The notes under the pieces are model-generated. The model had not been told where the DNA came from. It saw only the letters and a list, made by a program, of their open reading frames with translations, and made no database searches. From contig JAQCTH010000070.1 of assembly GCA_027686065.1 (NCBI GenBank), forward strand, positions 1-18,342: a DNA stretch of 18,342 nucleotides. The letters run 5' to 3'. Positions 1 through 7,850 of the stretch are shown piece after piece. Source of the DNA: Clostridiaceae bacterium AF10-41 (GTDB lineage Bacteria > Bacillota > Clostridia > Clostridiales > Clostridiaceae). Both the position numbers and the translations under genes were made by a program. Each line of letters begins with the position of its first letter. Within the stretch, counting starts at the first letter, position 1.

Positions 1-556
1 AAAACAATTTATCAGCTATTTCTTTATTCTTTAATCCTTTAGAAATTTCATATAATATATTCAATTCTCTATTGGTTAAAGATCCTAAGTTTTCCATTTC
101 CTTGTTCTTTATCATATTATTACTACTTTTTTTTATATCTAAAAATATAACTTTTATTAAAGAATTATCTATATATTTATCTCCTATATACACACTTCTT
201 ATTGCTCTTACAATTTCAGTTCCTGCTGATTCTTTTAAAATATATGCATCTGCCCCTATATCTATAGCTTCCATTATAGTCTTTCTATCATTTTCTACAG
301 TAAGCATTACTACTTTAATATTTGAATATTTTTTTTTTAATATCTTTAATGTATCTAGTCCATTTTTTATTGGCATATTTATATCTAATAAAACCACATC
401 AGGAATATCTTCCTTTAAGGAATTTAACATTTCTTCCCCATTTTTAAATTGTCCAACTATTAAAAGATCCTCTTCAAAGCTTATTATTCTATTTAATCCT
501 TCTCTTATCAAATCATGATCATCTACTACCATGACACTAATTTTATTATCAATCAT
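1..556 (-). CDS. degU: DegU/NarL-type response regulator (C-terminus cut by window edge)
   Basis: Partial response regulator: 185 codons are present and the frame is still open at base 1. Residues 1-120 form a receiver domain: acidic pair D12-D13, phosphoacceptor D58 in the LLDINMP motif, T86 and K108 (YILK). From about residue 157 a LuxR/NarL-type DNA-binding domain begins (LTNRELNIL, then KGLKNKEIADKLF). Relatives are about 210-225 residues, so roughly 30 residues of the recognition region are missing. The start ATG at 556 overlaps the last 8 bases of the upstream kinase gene, with an AAAGG-type site inside that gene, so translation is probably coupled. The expected role is a phosphorylation-dependent transcription factor controlled by the adjacent DegS-like kinase. 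A run of ten A residues codes for L73-K76. The degU name rests on the DegS pairing; targets cannot be told from the sequence. Confidence 0.9.
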   Translation of the reverse strand, partial: MIDNKISVMVVDDHDLIREGLNRIISFEEDLLIVGQFKNGEEMLNSLKEDIPDVVLLDINMPIKNGLDTLKILKKKYSNIKVVMLTVENDRKTIMEAIDIGADAYILKESAGTEIVRAIRSVYIGDKYIDNSLIKVIFLDIKKSSNNMIKNKEMENLGSLTNRELNILYEISKGLKNKEIADKLF

Positions 557-1718
557 TACTTCTTACCTTTCTATTTATTGGAAGTTTTATTTTATATATT
601 GTTCCTTGTCCCTCAGAAGATTTCAATTCTATTTTACCTCTTAATTGTTTCACTCTCTCAAATATACCTATTAAACCATAGCGATTTCCTTTTTGTTTTG
701 TAGTCAACAAGGTTTCTTTAACATTAAATCCTATTCCATCATCTTGAATATAAATAAATATATACTCATTTGTATAATTAATTCTTATTTCAGCATTCTT
801 AGAGTTAGAGTGTTTCTTAATATTATGCAATATTTCCTGAATAATTCTATACACAGCAATTTGTATTATATTTTCTACTTTTAATTCTGATTCCTCAATA
901 AAAAGATTTATTTTTATATCATTTTCTGATGAAATAATATTTTTCATTTCTTTGATAGAATTATTTAACCCATGTTCTTCAAGTGATAATGGTCTTAAAT
1001 CATATATTATTCCTCTTACTTCCTTTAAAGCCGTTCTTACATTTAATTTTAAATCATCTAATTCCCCTATTCCTTTTTCTAAATCTTTTCTTAAAACTAC
1101 TTTACAAAAATCTATTCTCATCATGGCATTTGCAATATACTGTGCTGGGCCGTCATGTATCTCTCTTGCAATTCTTTTTCTTTCTAATTCTTGATTTTCT
1201 AATATTTTTATTCCCATTATCATTTCATTTTTTTCATCTTCATCATTTATTCCATCTAATACTTTTCCATCTAGATATCCTAAAGCAATATTTATTTGAT
1301 TAACAGCACTTTGAGCTTCTTCTATACTTAAATTATAAACTCTTAAAGTTCTTTCCAGAGAATCTCTTTTAGATATAAGATCTTTCTCCTCATTTTGCTT
1401 AGTTATATATTTTACTCGTATATCTAAAGCTTCTTCATATATCTGCTTAAACATATCTGAGTTTGTTTGATGTATTTTTTTTGACTCCTCTACCAATTTA
1501 TTTCTCATCAATTTATCTATTTTTTCTAGATAATCTACATCATCAATAACTTTTCCCAACCTTTTTTTTATATCAATAAGCTCTCTTTTTTTCACATCTA
1601 CTTCATCTCTCATACGGTCTGCAATATGGAATATTTTCCCTTTACCTGAGTTTATTTCTTCTATAACTTCATCTACTATTTCTCTTACAGTATAATTACA
1701 ATATTTTTCTTTTATCAT
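549..1718 (-). CDS. degS: DegS-like cytoplasmic sensor histidine kinase
   Basis: A 389-residue soluble kinase, almost the same length as Bacillus subtilis DegS and with the same layout. Residues 1-170 are a charged helical/coiled-coil sensor region without membrane segments. Residues about 176-245 are the HisKA_3 dimerisation domain with phosphoacceptor H188 in REIHDGPAQ. Residues about 280-381 are the HATPase_c domain: N-box around N299 (EILHNIKKH), G1 motif DDGIGF at 326-331, and GLIGIFERV at 348-356. It should autophosphorylate and pass the phosphate to the overlapping DegU-type regulator. The start ATG at 1718 has GGAGG four bases upstream. The hairpin at 1844-1887 separates it from the upstream gene, so the two genes form their own transcription unit. 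The signal sensed is unknown. Confidence 0.92.
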   Translation of the reverse strand: MIKEKYCNYTVREIVDEVIEEINSGKGKIFHIADRMRDEVDVKKRELIDIKKRLGKVIDDVDYLEKIDKLMRNKLVEESKKIHQTNSDMFKQIYEEALDIRVKYITKQNEEKDLISKRDSLERTLRVYNLSIEEAQSAVNQINIALGYLDGKVLDGINDEDEKNEMIMGIKILENQELERKRIAREIHDGPAQYIANAMMRIDFCKVVLRKDLEKGIGELDDLKLNVRTALKEVRGIIYDLRPLSLEEHGLNNSIKEMKNIISSENDIKINLFIEESELKVENIIQIAVYRIIQEILHNIKKHSNSKNAEIRINYTNEYIFIYIQDDGIGFNVKETLLTTKQKGNRYGLIGIFERVKQLRGKIELKSSEGQGTIYKIKLPINRKVRSND

Positions 1719-1764
1719 AATACCTCCAGCTATATTTATTGGTTAAAACATCAAATATAACATT

Positions 1765-1793
1765 AAAATACCATAAAATTATTGATTAGTAAA
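1765..1793 (-). promoter_or_regulatory. candidate sigma-A promoter of degSU
   Basis: On the minus strand TTTACT (1788-1793) is followed after 17 bases by TATTTT (1765-1770), preceded by TGG as in an extended -10 element. It lies between the upstream terminator hairpin and the degS start, about 47 bases from the ATG. The -10 match is only moderate. Confidence 0.35.
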
Positions 1794-1843
1794 ATGTTTG
1801 AATAAAAGTTTAGAGCATATAAAAATACACTTAAAATACAAAA

Positions 1844-1887
1844 AAAATTAATAATTAAAAATAATGATATTTTTAATTATTAATTTT
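1844..1887 (-). terminator. AT-only 19-bp hairpin terminator after the CDF gene
   Basis: Perfect 19-bp inverted repeat (1844-1862 with 1869-1887), loop AATGAT. The stem is made only of A-T pairs. Because the stem base is A/T-rich on both sides it provides a U-run in either direction; in the minus direction it ends the transporter gene and lies just before degS. Confidence 0.6.
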
Positions 1888-1909
1888 ATTGTCTTATATA
1901 TAACAAATA

Positions 1910-2812
1910 TTATATAGCCCATTTTCTATTTTCAGTAAAAGATACATTCATCCATTTTTTCAAATCAAAGTGATTAGTTTTTTTATCTATTATCTCTCTC
2001 ACTTTATCCATATCTTCTATGGATTTTATCTTTGAATCTTTTGATACAATAAAATCTATTTCTATTCTAAGTTCTCTACCTATCTTAGCCACTCTTGCTA
2101 TCGAATCCTCTAATTCATATTCTTTCTGTATCTCTTTTACTAAAGCATTTATATCATAATTAATTTGTTCGTCAGCCGTAGAATTTGTTATTTCTCTAAA
2201 AGCATCAATTATGGAGGTTATAGGCATCCTTAAAAATATTGCAGAACTTAAAATAACCATTCCTGGATCTACATAACTTGCTAAGCTTGCTAGTCCAATA
2301 ATCTTTAAAATTATAGATAATAAGAATCCTACTAAAACTCCTACACTTAACATAGCATCCATAAACCATTGATTACTTTCAACTTTAACTATTTCAGAAT
2401 TAAGATTTTTTGATGATTTTCTCATATATAAATATACTAAAGTACATCCGATAGATGAAATTAATGCATATCCTAATGCAAAACCCGCTTCTACATCATT
2501 ACCTCCACTTAAAATTTGTTTTATAGAAGATATCATGTTTATAGAACAAGTTATTAGTAATACTAATGACTTAGTTGTTACTAATAGCGGTTCTAGCGTT
2601 GCCTTTCCAAAAGGATAATTATTAAAATCATTTTTATTTATAAAATTAGTAGTAATAATTGCAAATAATGCTAATCCTAGACTTACTAATGAGTACAATC
2701 CATCAAAAGTTATCATTTCCGAATGTATAGCTCATCCCCATGTAATACCTAAGATAGCGAAGAACAATCCACCTATTGCTGAAAACTTAAGAATTTTGTT
2801 TTCCGCCTTCAT
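1910..2812 (-). pseudogene. cation diffusion facilitator transporter interrupted by in-frame TGA
   Basis: From ATG 2812 (AAGGAG seven bases upstream) the frame runs 300 codons to the stop at 1910, normal length for a CDF family transporter, but codon 27 is TGA (2732-2734). The first 26 residues are the expected N-terminus and first half of membrane helix 1 (IGGLFFAILGITWG); after the TGA the same frame continues at once with AIHSEM and the helix-2 motif FDGLYSLVS. The rest has the family's helices and a C-terminal cytoplasmic domain of about 80 residues. The motif variants (DGLYS, and QWFMD rather than HxxxD in helix 5) place it in a divergent CDF branch, so the metal cannot be named. The internal ATG at 2716 would give 268 residues without intact helix 1 and has no good ribosome binding site. 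Either a nonsense-inactivated gene, a recent mutation, or a sequence error. Confidence 0.75.
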
Positions 2813-2819
2813 AATATCA

Positions 2820-2825
2820 CTCCTT
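2820..2825 (-). promoter_or_regulatory. ribosome binding site that fixes the upstream CDF start
   Basis: AAGGAG on the minus strand, seven bases before ATG 2812. It is far better than anything before the internal ATG at 2716, and it shows that the gene was built to start upstream of the in-frame TGA. Confidence 0.75.
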
Positions 2826-2872
2826 CAACCTAAATTTCTTATGATATCATTTTACTCTTTTACAATGTTTTA

Positions 2873-2910
2873 TTCTATTAATATAGATGTTCTATATGTT
2901 CTATTAATAT
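2873..2910 (-). repeat. short direct repeats upstream of the CDF gene, possible operator
   Basis: Plus-strand ATGTTCTAT occurs twice in perfect tandem (2887-2895, 2896-2904), flanked by two copies of TTCTATTAATAT (2873-2884 and 2899-2910, 26 bases apart). The block lies about 60-100 bases before the transporter start, where a regulator or promoter would sit. No consensus that I recognise. Confidence 0.4.
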
Positions 2911-2988
2911 GACTATTTACAATTTACTTATTTTAATAAGAAAGCATAAAAGTACATGATATATCCTGTATTTATACCTAAAAAGATA

Positions 2989-4770
2989 TTATTTTATTCT
3001 AAACTTGTTTATTTCTATATTTTTTTCATTTGTACTTGCATTTAATTCTTCACCAACCTCAGCAACTCCTTGAGCCATAGAGCTAAGTTCTTCTGAGAAG
3101 CTTTTAATTTCTTCTGAAGAATGAGATATCTCTTCTAATAATTCTATTGATTTTTCTATAGAATCTATTATCATATTTTTCTCTGATGATACCCTATCCA
3201 TTTTATTATTAACATCAGTCATTTTAGGAATTATCTCAATTATTTCATCTACTATTTCTTTAAACGATAGTATTGATTTATCTATAACATCATATTGATT
3301 GGATAACTTTTCATTCATAATTTCTGATGTATTTTTCACATCATTTCCTTCTTTTATTACAGTAGTTAAAAGATTATCTATATTAAGAGAGGAATTTTTA
3401 ACCTCTTCTGCTAACTTCCTTATTTCATTAGCTACAACTGCAAACCCTCTTCCTGCTTCTCCTACTCTAGCAGCTTCAATAGATGCATTTAATGCTAAAA
3501 GATTAGTTTGATCTGCTATGGAATCAATAAAAATAGCTATATCTTTTATCTTCTCTAATGAGTAATATAATTCTCCCAATTCACTATTCATATACAATGA
3601 ATATTTTTGTATATCAGTCTTTGAATCTTGAAGCATTACTAAATCCTCTTTGTTAGTACTTAGTTGTATATTTACATTATTTAAAAGATAATTTGTTTCA
3701 TTAATTAGTGACTTTACTTCTTGAATTGATATTTCAAAGCCATTAAGTAAATCACTAATTTCTTTTGCTCCTTCATTTTGAATATATATATTAGAATCAA
3801 TCTCTTGAATTGTTGCTGTCACTTCTTGTGATGATGCTGCCATTTCTTTACTTGAAAGAGAAAGTTTTTCTATGTCTATTAATTCCTTATTTGATAAATG
3901 CAAAATTTTATCTATCATTGCTGAAATTTTTAATTGTAAATCATTAATATAGTTTCCGATTAACTTAATTTCATCATTACTTTTAACTTCTACAATGTTT
4001 GTCAAATCTCCATCTGAAATTGTAACAAGTCCATTTATAACGCTCTTTACATTTTTATTAATATTTGTTGATAAAATAAATGATACTATTCCATACGCAA
4101 TTATTAAAATAATTGATAATGCTCCAATTTGAACTAATATAACGTCTCTAGCACTTATAATATTAGTGATATCTTCTGATATCTCTAATACAGCCGTTAC
4201 TTTGCCATTCATGTCTTTAATCGGATAGTATGCTTTTATTAACGTTTTATCTTTATCTTTAAATTCTGATGATACTATTCCCCCATTAAAGGAGTCTTTT
4301 ATTTCAGTAGTTAAATCTACTTTTTTTCCAAAACTTAATAAGTTGTTTACTGTATCTACTATTATTTCTGCTTTTTCTTCATTTCCTTTTGTTAATATTG
4401 ATGCATATACAATATTTTCATTACTTTTTGCGTTGGATAAATCACTCTTTAACTTTTTATAATCATAACTTCCAGTTGCTCTGTCTTTTATTACAGTATC
4501 TATATCAGCTGTTGATATACTTCCTTTTATATTTTTCCCTTTAGATAATACGTCTTTTTCTATAGAATCTAATAAATTTTTAAATATAAGTACATTTATA
4601 CTTAATAATATAAACATAGCAATAATAGTAACACTGACTGTTATACTAAATATTTTTTTCCCAATTGTATTCATTTTTTTACTTTTTTTTATTTTTTTCT
4701 CTTTTATCTTCGTATTCTCTTTCACTATCTTGTGTTTTTTTCTTTTTTTATTTATCCTTATCTTTTTCAT
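2989..4770 (-). CDS. methyl-accepting chemotaxis protein with Cache-like sensor domain
   Basis: Transmembrane chemoreceptor of 593 residues. A lysine-rich cytoplasmic leader (residues 1-39, 18 Lys) precedes membrane helix 1 (about 40-64). The outer domain (about 65-212) has a Cache/PAS-like end ([19 protein letters not shown]). Membrane helix 2 (about 213-237) is followed by a HAMP linker and a long cytoplasmic coiled coil whose hairpin tip carries the MCP signature ([20 protein letters not shown], then [17 protein letters not shown]). It should bind an extracellular ligand and control CheA through CheW; no che genes are near, so it is an orphan receptor. ATG 4770 is chosen because AGGGGG lies nine bases before it; M33 is a possible second start but lacks a comparable site. 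The ligand cannot be predicted. Confidence 0.93.
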   Translation of the reverse strand: MKKIRINKKRKKHKIVKENTKIKEKKIKKSKKMNTIGKKIFSITVSVTIIAMFILLSINVLIFKNLLDSIEKDVLSKGKNIKGSISTADIDTVIKDRATGSYDYKKLKSDLSNAKSNENIVYASILTKGNEEKAEIIVDTVNNLLSFGKKVDLTTEIKDSFNGGIVSSEFKDKDKTLIKAYYPIKDMNGKVTAVLEISEDITNIISARDVILVQIGALSIILIIAYGIVSFILSTNINKNVKSVINGLVTISDGDLTNIVEVKSNDEIKLIGNYINDLQLKISAMIDKILHLSNKELIDIEKLSLSSKEMAASSQEVTATIQEIDSNIYIQNEGAKEISDLLNGFEISIQEVKSLINETNYLLNNVNIQLSTNKEDLVMLQDSKTDIQKYSLYMNSELGELYYSLEKIKDIAIFIDSIADQTNLLALNASIEAARVGEAGRGFAVVANEIRKLAEEVKNSSLNIDNLLTTVIKEGNDVKNTSEIMNEKLSNQYDVIDKSILSFKEIVDEIIEIIPKMTDVNNKMDRVSSEKNMIIDSIEKSIELLEEISHSSEEIKSFSEELSSMAQGVAEVGEELNASTNEKNIEINKFRIK

Positions 4771-5089
4771 TTCTTGCTGCCCCCTATTTGTAAATATTTA
4801 TTACTATTATGTTATAATTTTAATCATTTAGCACCTTTTTGTAAATATTTATGCTTCTATAAATAACTTAAAATATTATTTAACTATAATACATAAATTA
4901 GATTTCATATATTTAATTTTTTATTCGTCTATTATAACCAAACCTTTAATTTATTTTACTGCTATACATAAAAGAAAATATGTATATTTTTAGTAATTTT
5001 TCCCATAAATTCTTGAAATTATTGTCTATACGAGTTAAACTATATATGTACAATAAAGATACAAATTAATTTATAGAAAGTTGGTATTT
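4771..5089. other. 319-bp divergent intergenic region between receptor and vanW-like gene
   Basis: Very AT-rich spacer between divergent genes. It contains a 15-bp perfect direct repeat (TTTGTAAATATTTAT at 4787-4801 and 4838-4852) just before the receptor's ribosome binding site, and a candidate promoter for the plus-strand gene (5013-5041). I see no hairpin of terminator quality, no small gene with a ribosome binding site and no sigma-D-like GCCGAT box. Confidence 0.5.
5013..5041 (+). promoter_or_regulatory. candidate sigma-A promoter of the VanW gene
   Basis: TTGAAA (5013-5018), 17-base spacer, TAAACT (5036-5041), giving a leader of about 40 bases before ATG 5090. Overlapping TTGTCT/TATATG boxes slightly downstream are an alternative. 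Confidence 0.4.
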
Positions 5090-6403
5090 ATGAGCAATAA
5101 TAATCTTAATACTGAGACGCCAAAGGAAGTGGTACAATCTACCCCCAAAAGTATAATTCCATTTTTAAAATCTTGGAAATTTATACTTATAGTATTCTTA
5201 ATACTAATTTCAATCTTAGGTTATTGGTTAATTAAAAATACTAATTTAATTAATAATTATTCTAATAAGGTTTATCCAGGAGCTTATATATTAAATAAAG
5301 ATTTAAGTGGATTAAATAATGATGAGTTACACAACGCGTTATTATCTTTAATTGAGAATATAAGTGATAAAAAAGTATCTGTAGAAGCTAATGACCAGAA
5401 CTTTGAAATTTCTTACAAAGATTTGGATGCTACCATTAATTATGAAGATCTTGAAAATGAGATTTTAAGTTTCGGCAAAAATGAAGGTTTCTTCCAAAAA
5501 ATTAATTTATTAAAGAAACCAGAAAATAGGGAATATAATTTTGAAGTGCTTTTTAAGGATGAAAAATTAACTTCATTTGTATCTAGTATATCTAATACTA
5601 TAGATGTTGCCCCTACAAATGCCTCTATAGACATTTCTGGTGGTGCTATAAATGTATCAAGTGACTCTACTGGTCTTAAATTAGATTCAGATGATTTATT
5701 AAAAAATATTAGATCTAATATTAAAGATATGCATGCCCCAAATATTGTAAATGTCATTGGGAAAGTTGATGTTGTAGATGCTAGAATTACAACTAGTGCA
5801 TTAAATAATGTTACTAGTAGAATTTCTTCTTTCTCTACTAGCTATAAAGCTGGTCCTAGTGGTACAAACCTTCAAATTGCTGCAAAAAATATAGACAATT
5901 CAATAGTAATGCCTGGAGAAACTTTTTCTACTGAAACAGCAATAGGCCCAACAACTATTGAAAATGGATTTGTATCTGCTAACACTTACGTAAGTGGAGA
6001 AGTTGTTCCTGGTGTTGGTGGCGGAGTTTGTCAGGTTGCCTCTACTCTTTATAATACAATATTAAGAGCTGGAATTATACCTACCGAAAGACTTAATCAT
6101 ATGATGAAGGTCTCTTATGTCCCTATAGGTCTTGATGCTACTTTAGCTGATAATCTTATTGATTTAAAGTTTGTAAATAACTTTGATGTTCCTATTGTAG
6201 TAAATAGTTATGCTGGAAATGGGAATTTAACCATTGAATTTTGGTCAAATGAAGCTGTAAAAGGTGGTATAACATATGAACCTGTTTCTGTTCCACTAAG
6301 TTCTTTAAGTGCTGATACTTATTTGTATGGATATAATTCTAATGGTGAATTAGTTGTTAATGAATATCTAAATAGGAGTACTTATCAACCACTTCCAAAC
6401 TAA
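5090..6403 (+). CDS. VanW family protein with peptidoglycan-binding domain
   Basis: Membrane-anchored envelope protein. A cytoplasmic tail of about 25 residues precedes one membrane helix (KFILIVFLILISILGYWLI). Outside comes a PG_binding_4-type domain that begins with VYPGAYILNKDLSGL, then a VanW domain in the last 200 residues, with its conserved core (PGETFS, then GGGVCQVASTLYN) and a C-terminal beta tail. VanW proteins are found in glycopeptide-resistance clusters and widely as single clostridial genes; the biochemical role is not settled, and nothing here suggests a van cluster. ATG 5090 is preferred: it has AAAG nine bases upstream. A TTG at 5081 in the same frame would add three residues but abuts that site. 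Single gene with its own promoter and a strong terminator overlapping the stop codon. Confidence 0.88.
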   Translation: MSNNNLNTETPKEVVQSTPKSIIPFLKSWKFILIVFLILISILGYWLIKNTNLINNYSNKVYPGAYILNKDLSGLNNDELHNALLSLIENISDKKVSVEANDQNFEISYKDLDATINYEDLENEILSFGKNEGFFQKINLLKKPENREYNFEVLFKDEKLTSFVSSISNTIDVAPTNASIDISGGAINVSSDSTGLKLDSDDLLKNIRSNIKDMHAPNIVNVIGKVDVVDARITTSALNNVTSRISSFSTSYKAGPSGTNLQIAAKNIDNSIVMPGETFSTETAIGPTTIENGFVSANTYVSGEVVPGVGGGVCQVASTLYNTILRAGIIPTERLNHMMKVSYVPIGLDATLADNLIDLKFVNNFDVPIVVNSYAGNGNLTIEFWSNEAVKGGITYEPVSVPLSSLSADTYLYGYNSNGELVVNEYLNRSTYQPLPN

Positions 6404-6429
6404 AAAAGCTGAGTTTCCTCAGCTTTTTT
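6402..6429. terminator. bidirectional intrinsic terminator between convergent genes
   Basis: Perfect 12-bp stem (6402-6413 with 6418-6429; core GCTGAG/CTCAGC), loop TTTC, with an A-run on the left and T-run on the right. It starts inside the VanW stop codon and serves both that gene and the converging flavoprotein gene. Confidence 0.92.
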
Positions 6430-6476
6430 TAGTGTTATTATTACTAATTAGTACTATCTCTACTAATTCTAAATTA

Positions 6477-7688
6477 TTACTCTCCCGAACTCATCCCTGC
6501 TAAGTATCCTGTTGAAAATGCCATTTGAAGATTATATCCTCCAGTTTCAGCATCTATATCTATAACTTCTCCTGCAAAGAATAAATTTTTTATTTTTTTT
6601 GATTCCATTGTAGATGAGTTTATTTCTTTTACACTAACTCCTCCACTTGTTACCATAGCTGCTTTAATTGTAATTGTATCTTCTACTGTTAATTTCATTT
6701 CTTTAATATATTCTATTAACCTAATTTCATCTTCTTTTTTTAATTCTGAAATCTTAGTCTCATTTAAGTTCAAAATATTTAATAGTTCTTTTATAAAATT
6801 TTGTGGCAAGTAACCTTTTAAGTTATTTAATAGATTTTTATTAGTATTACATCTTATTATTTTAGATAACTCATCTTTAGACATCTGTGGTAAAAAATCT
6901 AATTTTATTTCTACTTCTTTTTCCTTTAGAAGCTTACTTATGTATGACGAAATCTTCAAGACTCCAGGACCTGATATTCCAAAATGGGTAAATATCATAT
7001 CTCCTTGTCTTTGTATTTTCTTCTTTTTAATAGTTGTGCTTATTATTACTTCTTTCATTGATATTCCTTGCAAATTTTTAATAAATCCTTCTTTAATAAC
7101 AAGAGGAATCAATGCTGGATATAAAGGGTTTATAGTGTGCCCATAATTTTGTATTATATCATACATACTTCCATCTGATCCTGTTGTAGGATAACTTTTG
7201 CCACCTGTTGTAACTATAACACTATCAGCATATATTTCTCTATTATCTTCAGTTACTATCCCTTTAATACATTCATTATCAACAATTAAATCATTCACCT
7301 TTGTATTATATAATATTTCAACCCCATTTTTTATCAAATTACTTTTAAATATATCTATCACTTCATCTGCCTTATCACTTTTGGTAAATATCTTTTCATC
7401 ATATTCAATTTTATATTCTAATCCGTTATTAGAAAGATACTCTAGTAAATTACTATTTGAAAAAGTATAAAATGCACTGTATAAAAACTTTTTATTTGTT
7501 ACTATTTTTTCAAAGAATTCTTCTATATCTCGATTATTAGTTATATTACATCTTCCCCCACCAGTAAGCCTTAATTTTTTCCCTATCTCATTATTTCTTT
7601 CAACTAAAGTAACTTTATTACTTTTAGAAGCTGATAATGCTGCCATTATTCCAGCTGGTCCAGCTCCTATAACTATAATTTTTGCCAT
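6477..7688 (-). CDS. HI0933/BaiN-family FAD-dependent oxidoreductase
   Basis: A 403-residue flavoprotein of the HI0933 family (YhiN and BaiN relatives). The N-terminal Rossmann fold has GAGPAG at residues 8-13 and the acidic strand end E30, followed by the family motif with GGGRCN at 43-48 (KKLRLTGGGRCNITN). The C-terminus carries the second FAD signature, FFAGEVIDIDAETGGYNLQ, then the usual small-residue tail. Family members are soluble NAD(P)/FAD proteins; BaiN was linked to bile-acid 7-alpha-dehydroxylation, but most members, including clostridial single copies like this, have no assigned substrate. AGGAG lies close before ATG 7688. It has no operon partner: a terminator cluster lies upstream and a convergent gene downstream. 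A TATAAT at 7727-7732 may be its -10 box. Confidence 0.9.
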   Translation of the reverse strand: MAKIIVIGAGPAGIMAALSASKSNKVTLVERNNEIGKKLRLTGGGRCNITNNRDIEEFFEKIVTNKKFLYSAFYTFSNSNLLEYLSNNGLEYKIEYDEKIFTKSDKADEVIDIFKSNLIKNGVEILYNTKVNDLIVDNECIKGIVTEDNREIYADSVIVTTGGKSYPTTGSDGSMYDIIQNYGHTINPLYPALIPLVIKEGFIKNLQGISMKEVIISTTIKKKKIQRQGDMIFTHFGISGPGVLKISSYISKLLKEKEVEIKLDFLPQMSKDELSKIIRCNTNKNLLNNLKGYLPQNFIKELLNILNLNETKISELKKEDEIRLIEYIKEMKLTVEDTITIKAAMVTSGGVSVKEINSSTMESKKIKNLFFAGEVIDIDAETGGYNLQMAFSTGYLAGMSSGE

Positions 7689-7703
7689 AATAAATCTCCT
7701 ATA

Positions 7704-7752
7704 ATTTTATTTAATATTTAAAATATATTATATACTAAATATTAAATAAAAT
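7704..7752 (-). repeat. 17-bp perfect inverted repeat just upstream of the flavoprotein gene
   Basis: 7704-7720 and 7736-7752 are perfect reverse complements, separated by 15 bases that contain TATAAT on the minus strand (7727-7732). The arm next to the gene ends only a few bases before its AGGAG ribosome binding site (7696-7700). The other arm overlaps the outer stem of the larger hairpin at 7747-7838 by six bases. It could be an operator around a promoter or an RNA hairpin that competes with the terminator. Confidence 0.6.
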
Positions 7753-7838
7753 CACTTAGCTATAACTTATTCTCTTATGTAAAAGTTTTATTATTTTAAC
7801 TTTTACATAAGAGAACTATCATGAACTAAGTGATTTTA
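7747..7838 (-). terminator. long compound hairpin downstream of the ABC permease
   Basis: Two nested perfect stems: inner 18 bp (7770-7787 with 7798-7815, 10-base loop) and outer 13 bp (7747-7759 with 7826-7838), separated by a symmetric 10+10 base internal loop. In the minus direction the outer stem ends with a T-rich run, so it can terminate the ABC operon. It is larger than the other terminators here. Beyond the outer stem AATATT occurs on both sides, so pairing could continue past a 4-base bulge. Confidence 0.65.
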
Positions 7839-7850
7839 ATATTGAACATA

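Noticed and set aside
2712..2716. ATG at 2716 as the natural start of a shorter CDF protein
   Set aside because: It lacks a ribosome binding site at proper distance and would leave out most of helix 1, while the frame and a strong ribosome binding site lie upstream.
2732..2734. TGA in the CDF gene as a selenocysteine codon
   Set aside because: The 50 bases after it show no GC-containing stem-loop of bacterial SECIS type, CDF proteins are not known selenoproteins, and the position does not correspond to a known catalytic cysteine.
2931..2944. Small palindrome CTTATTTTAATAAG as terminator of the gap between receptor and CDF gene
   Set aside because: Only 6 A/T-rich pairs with a two-base loop and no U-run; not credible as a terminator.
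3299..3511. Plus-strand frame opposite the receptor signalling tip
   Set aside because: Antisense shadow of the highly conserved MCP hairpin; no ribosome binding site, and the same pattern appears opposite the second receptor (13033-13293).
5440..5757. Minus-strand frame of 105 codons inside the VanW gene
   Set aside because: No ribosome binding site or protein-like pattern; the plus-strand protein is clearly a VanW family member.
5090..6403. VanW gene as part of a glycopeptide-resistance cluster
   Set aside because: No VanHAX, VanRS or VanY-like genes nearby; stand-alone VanW proteins are normal in clostridia.
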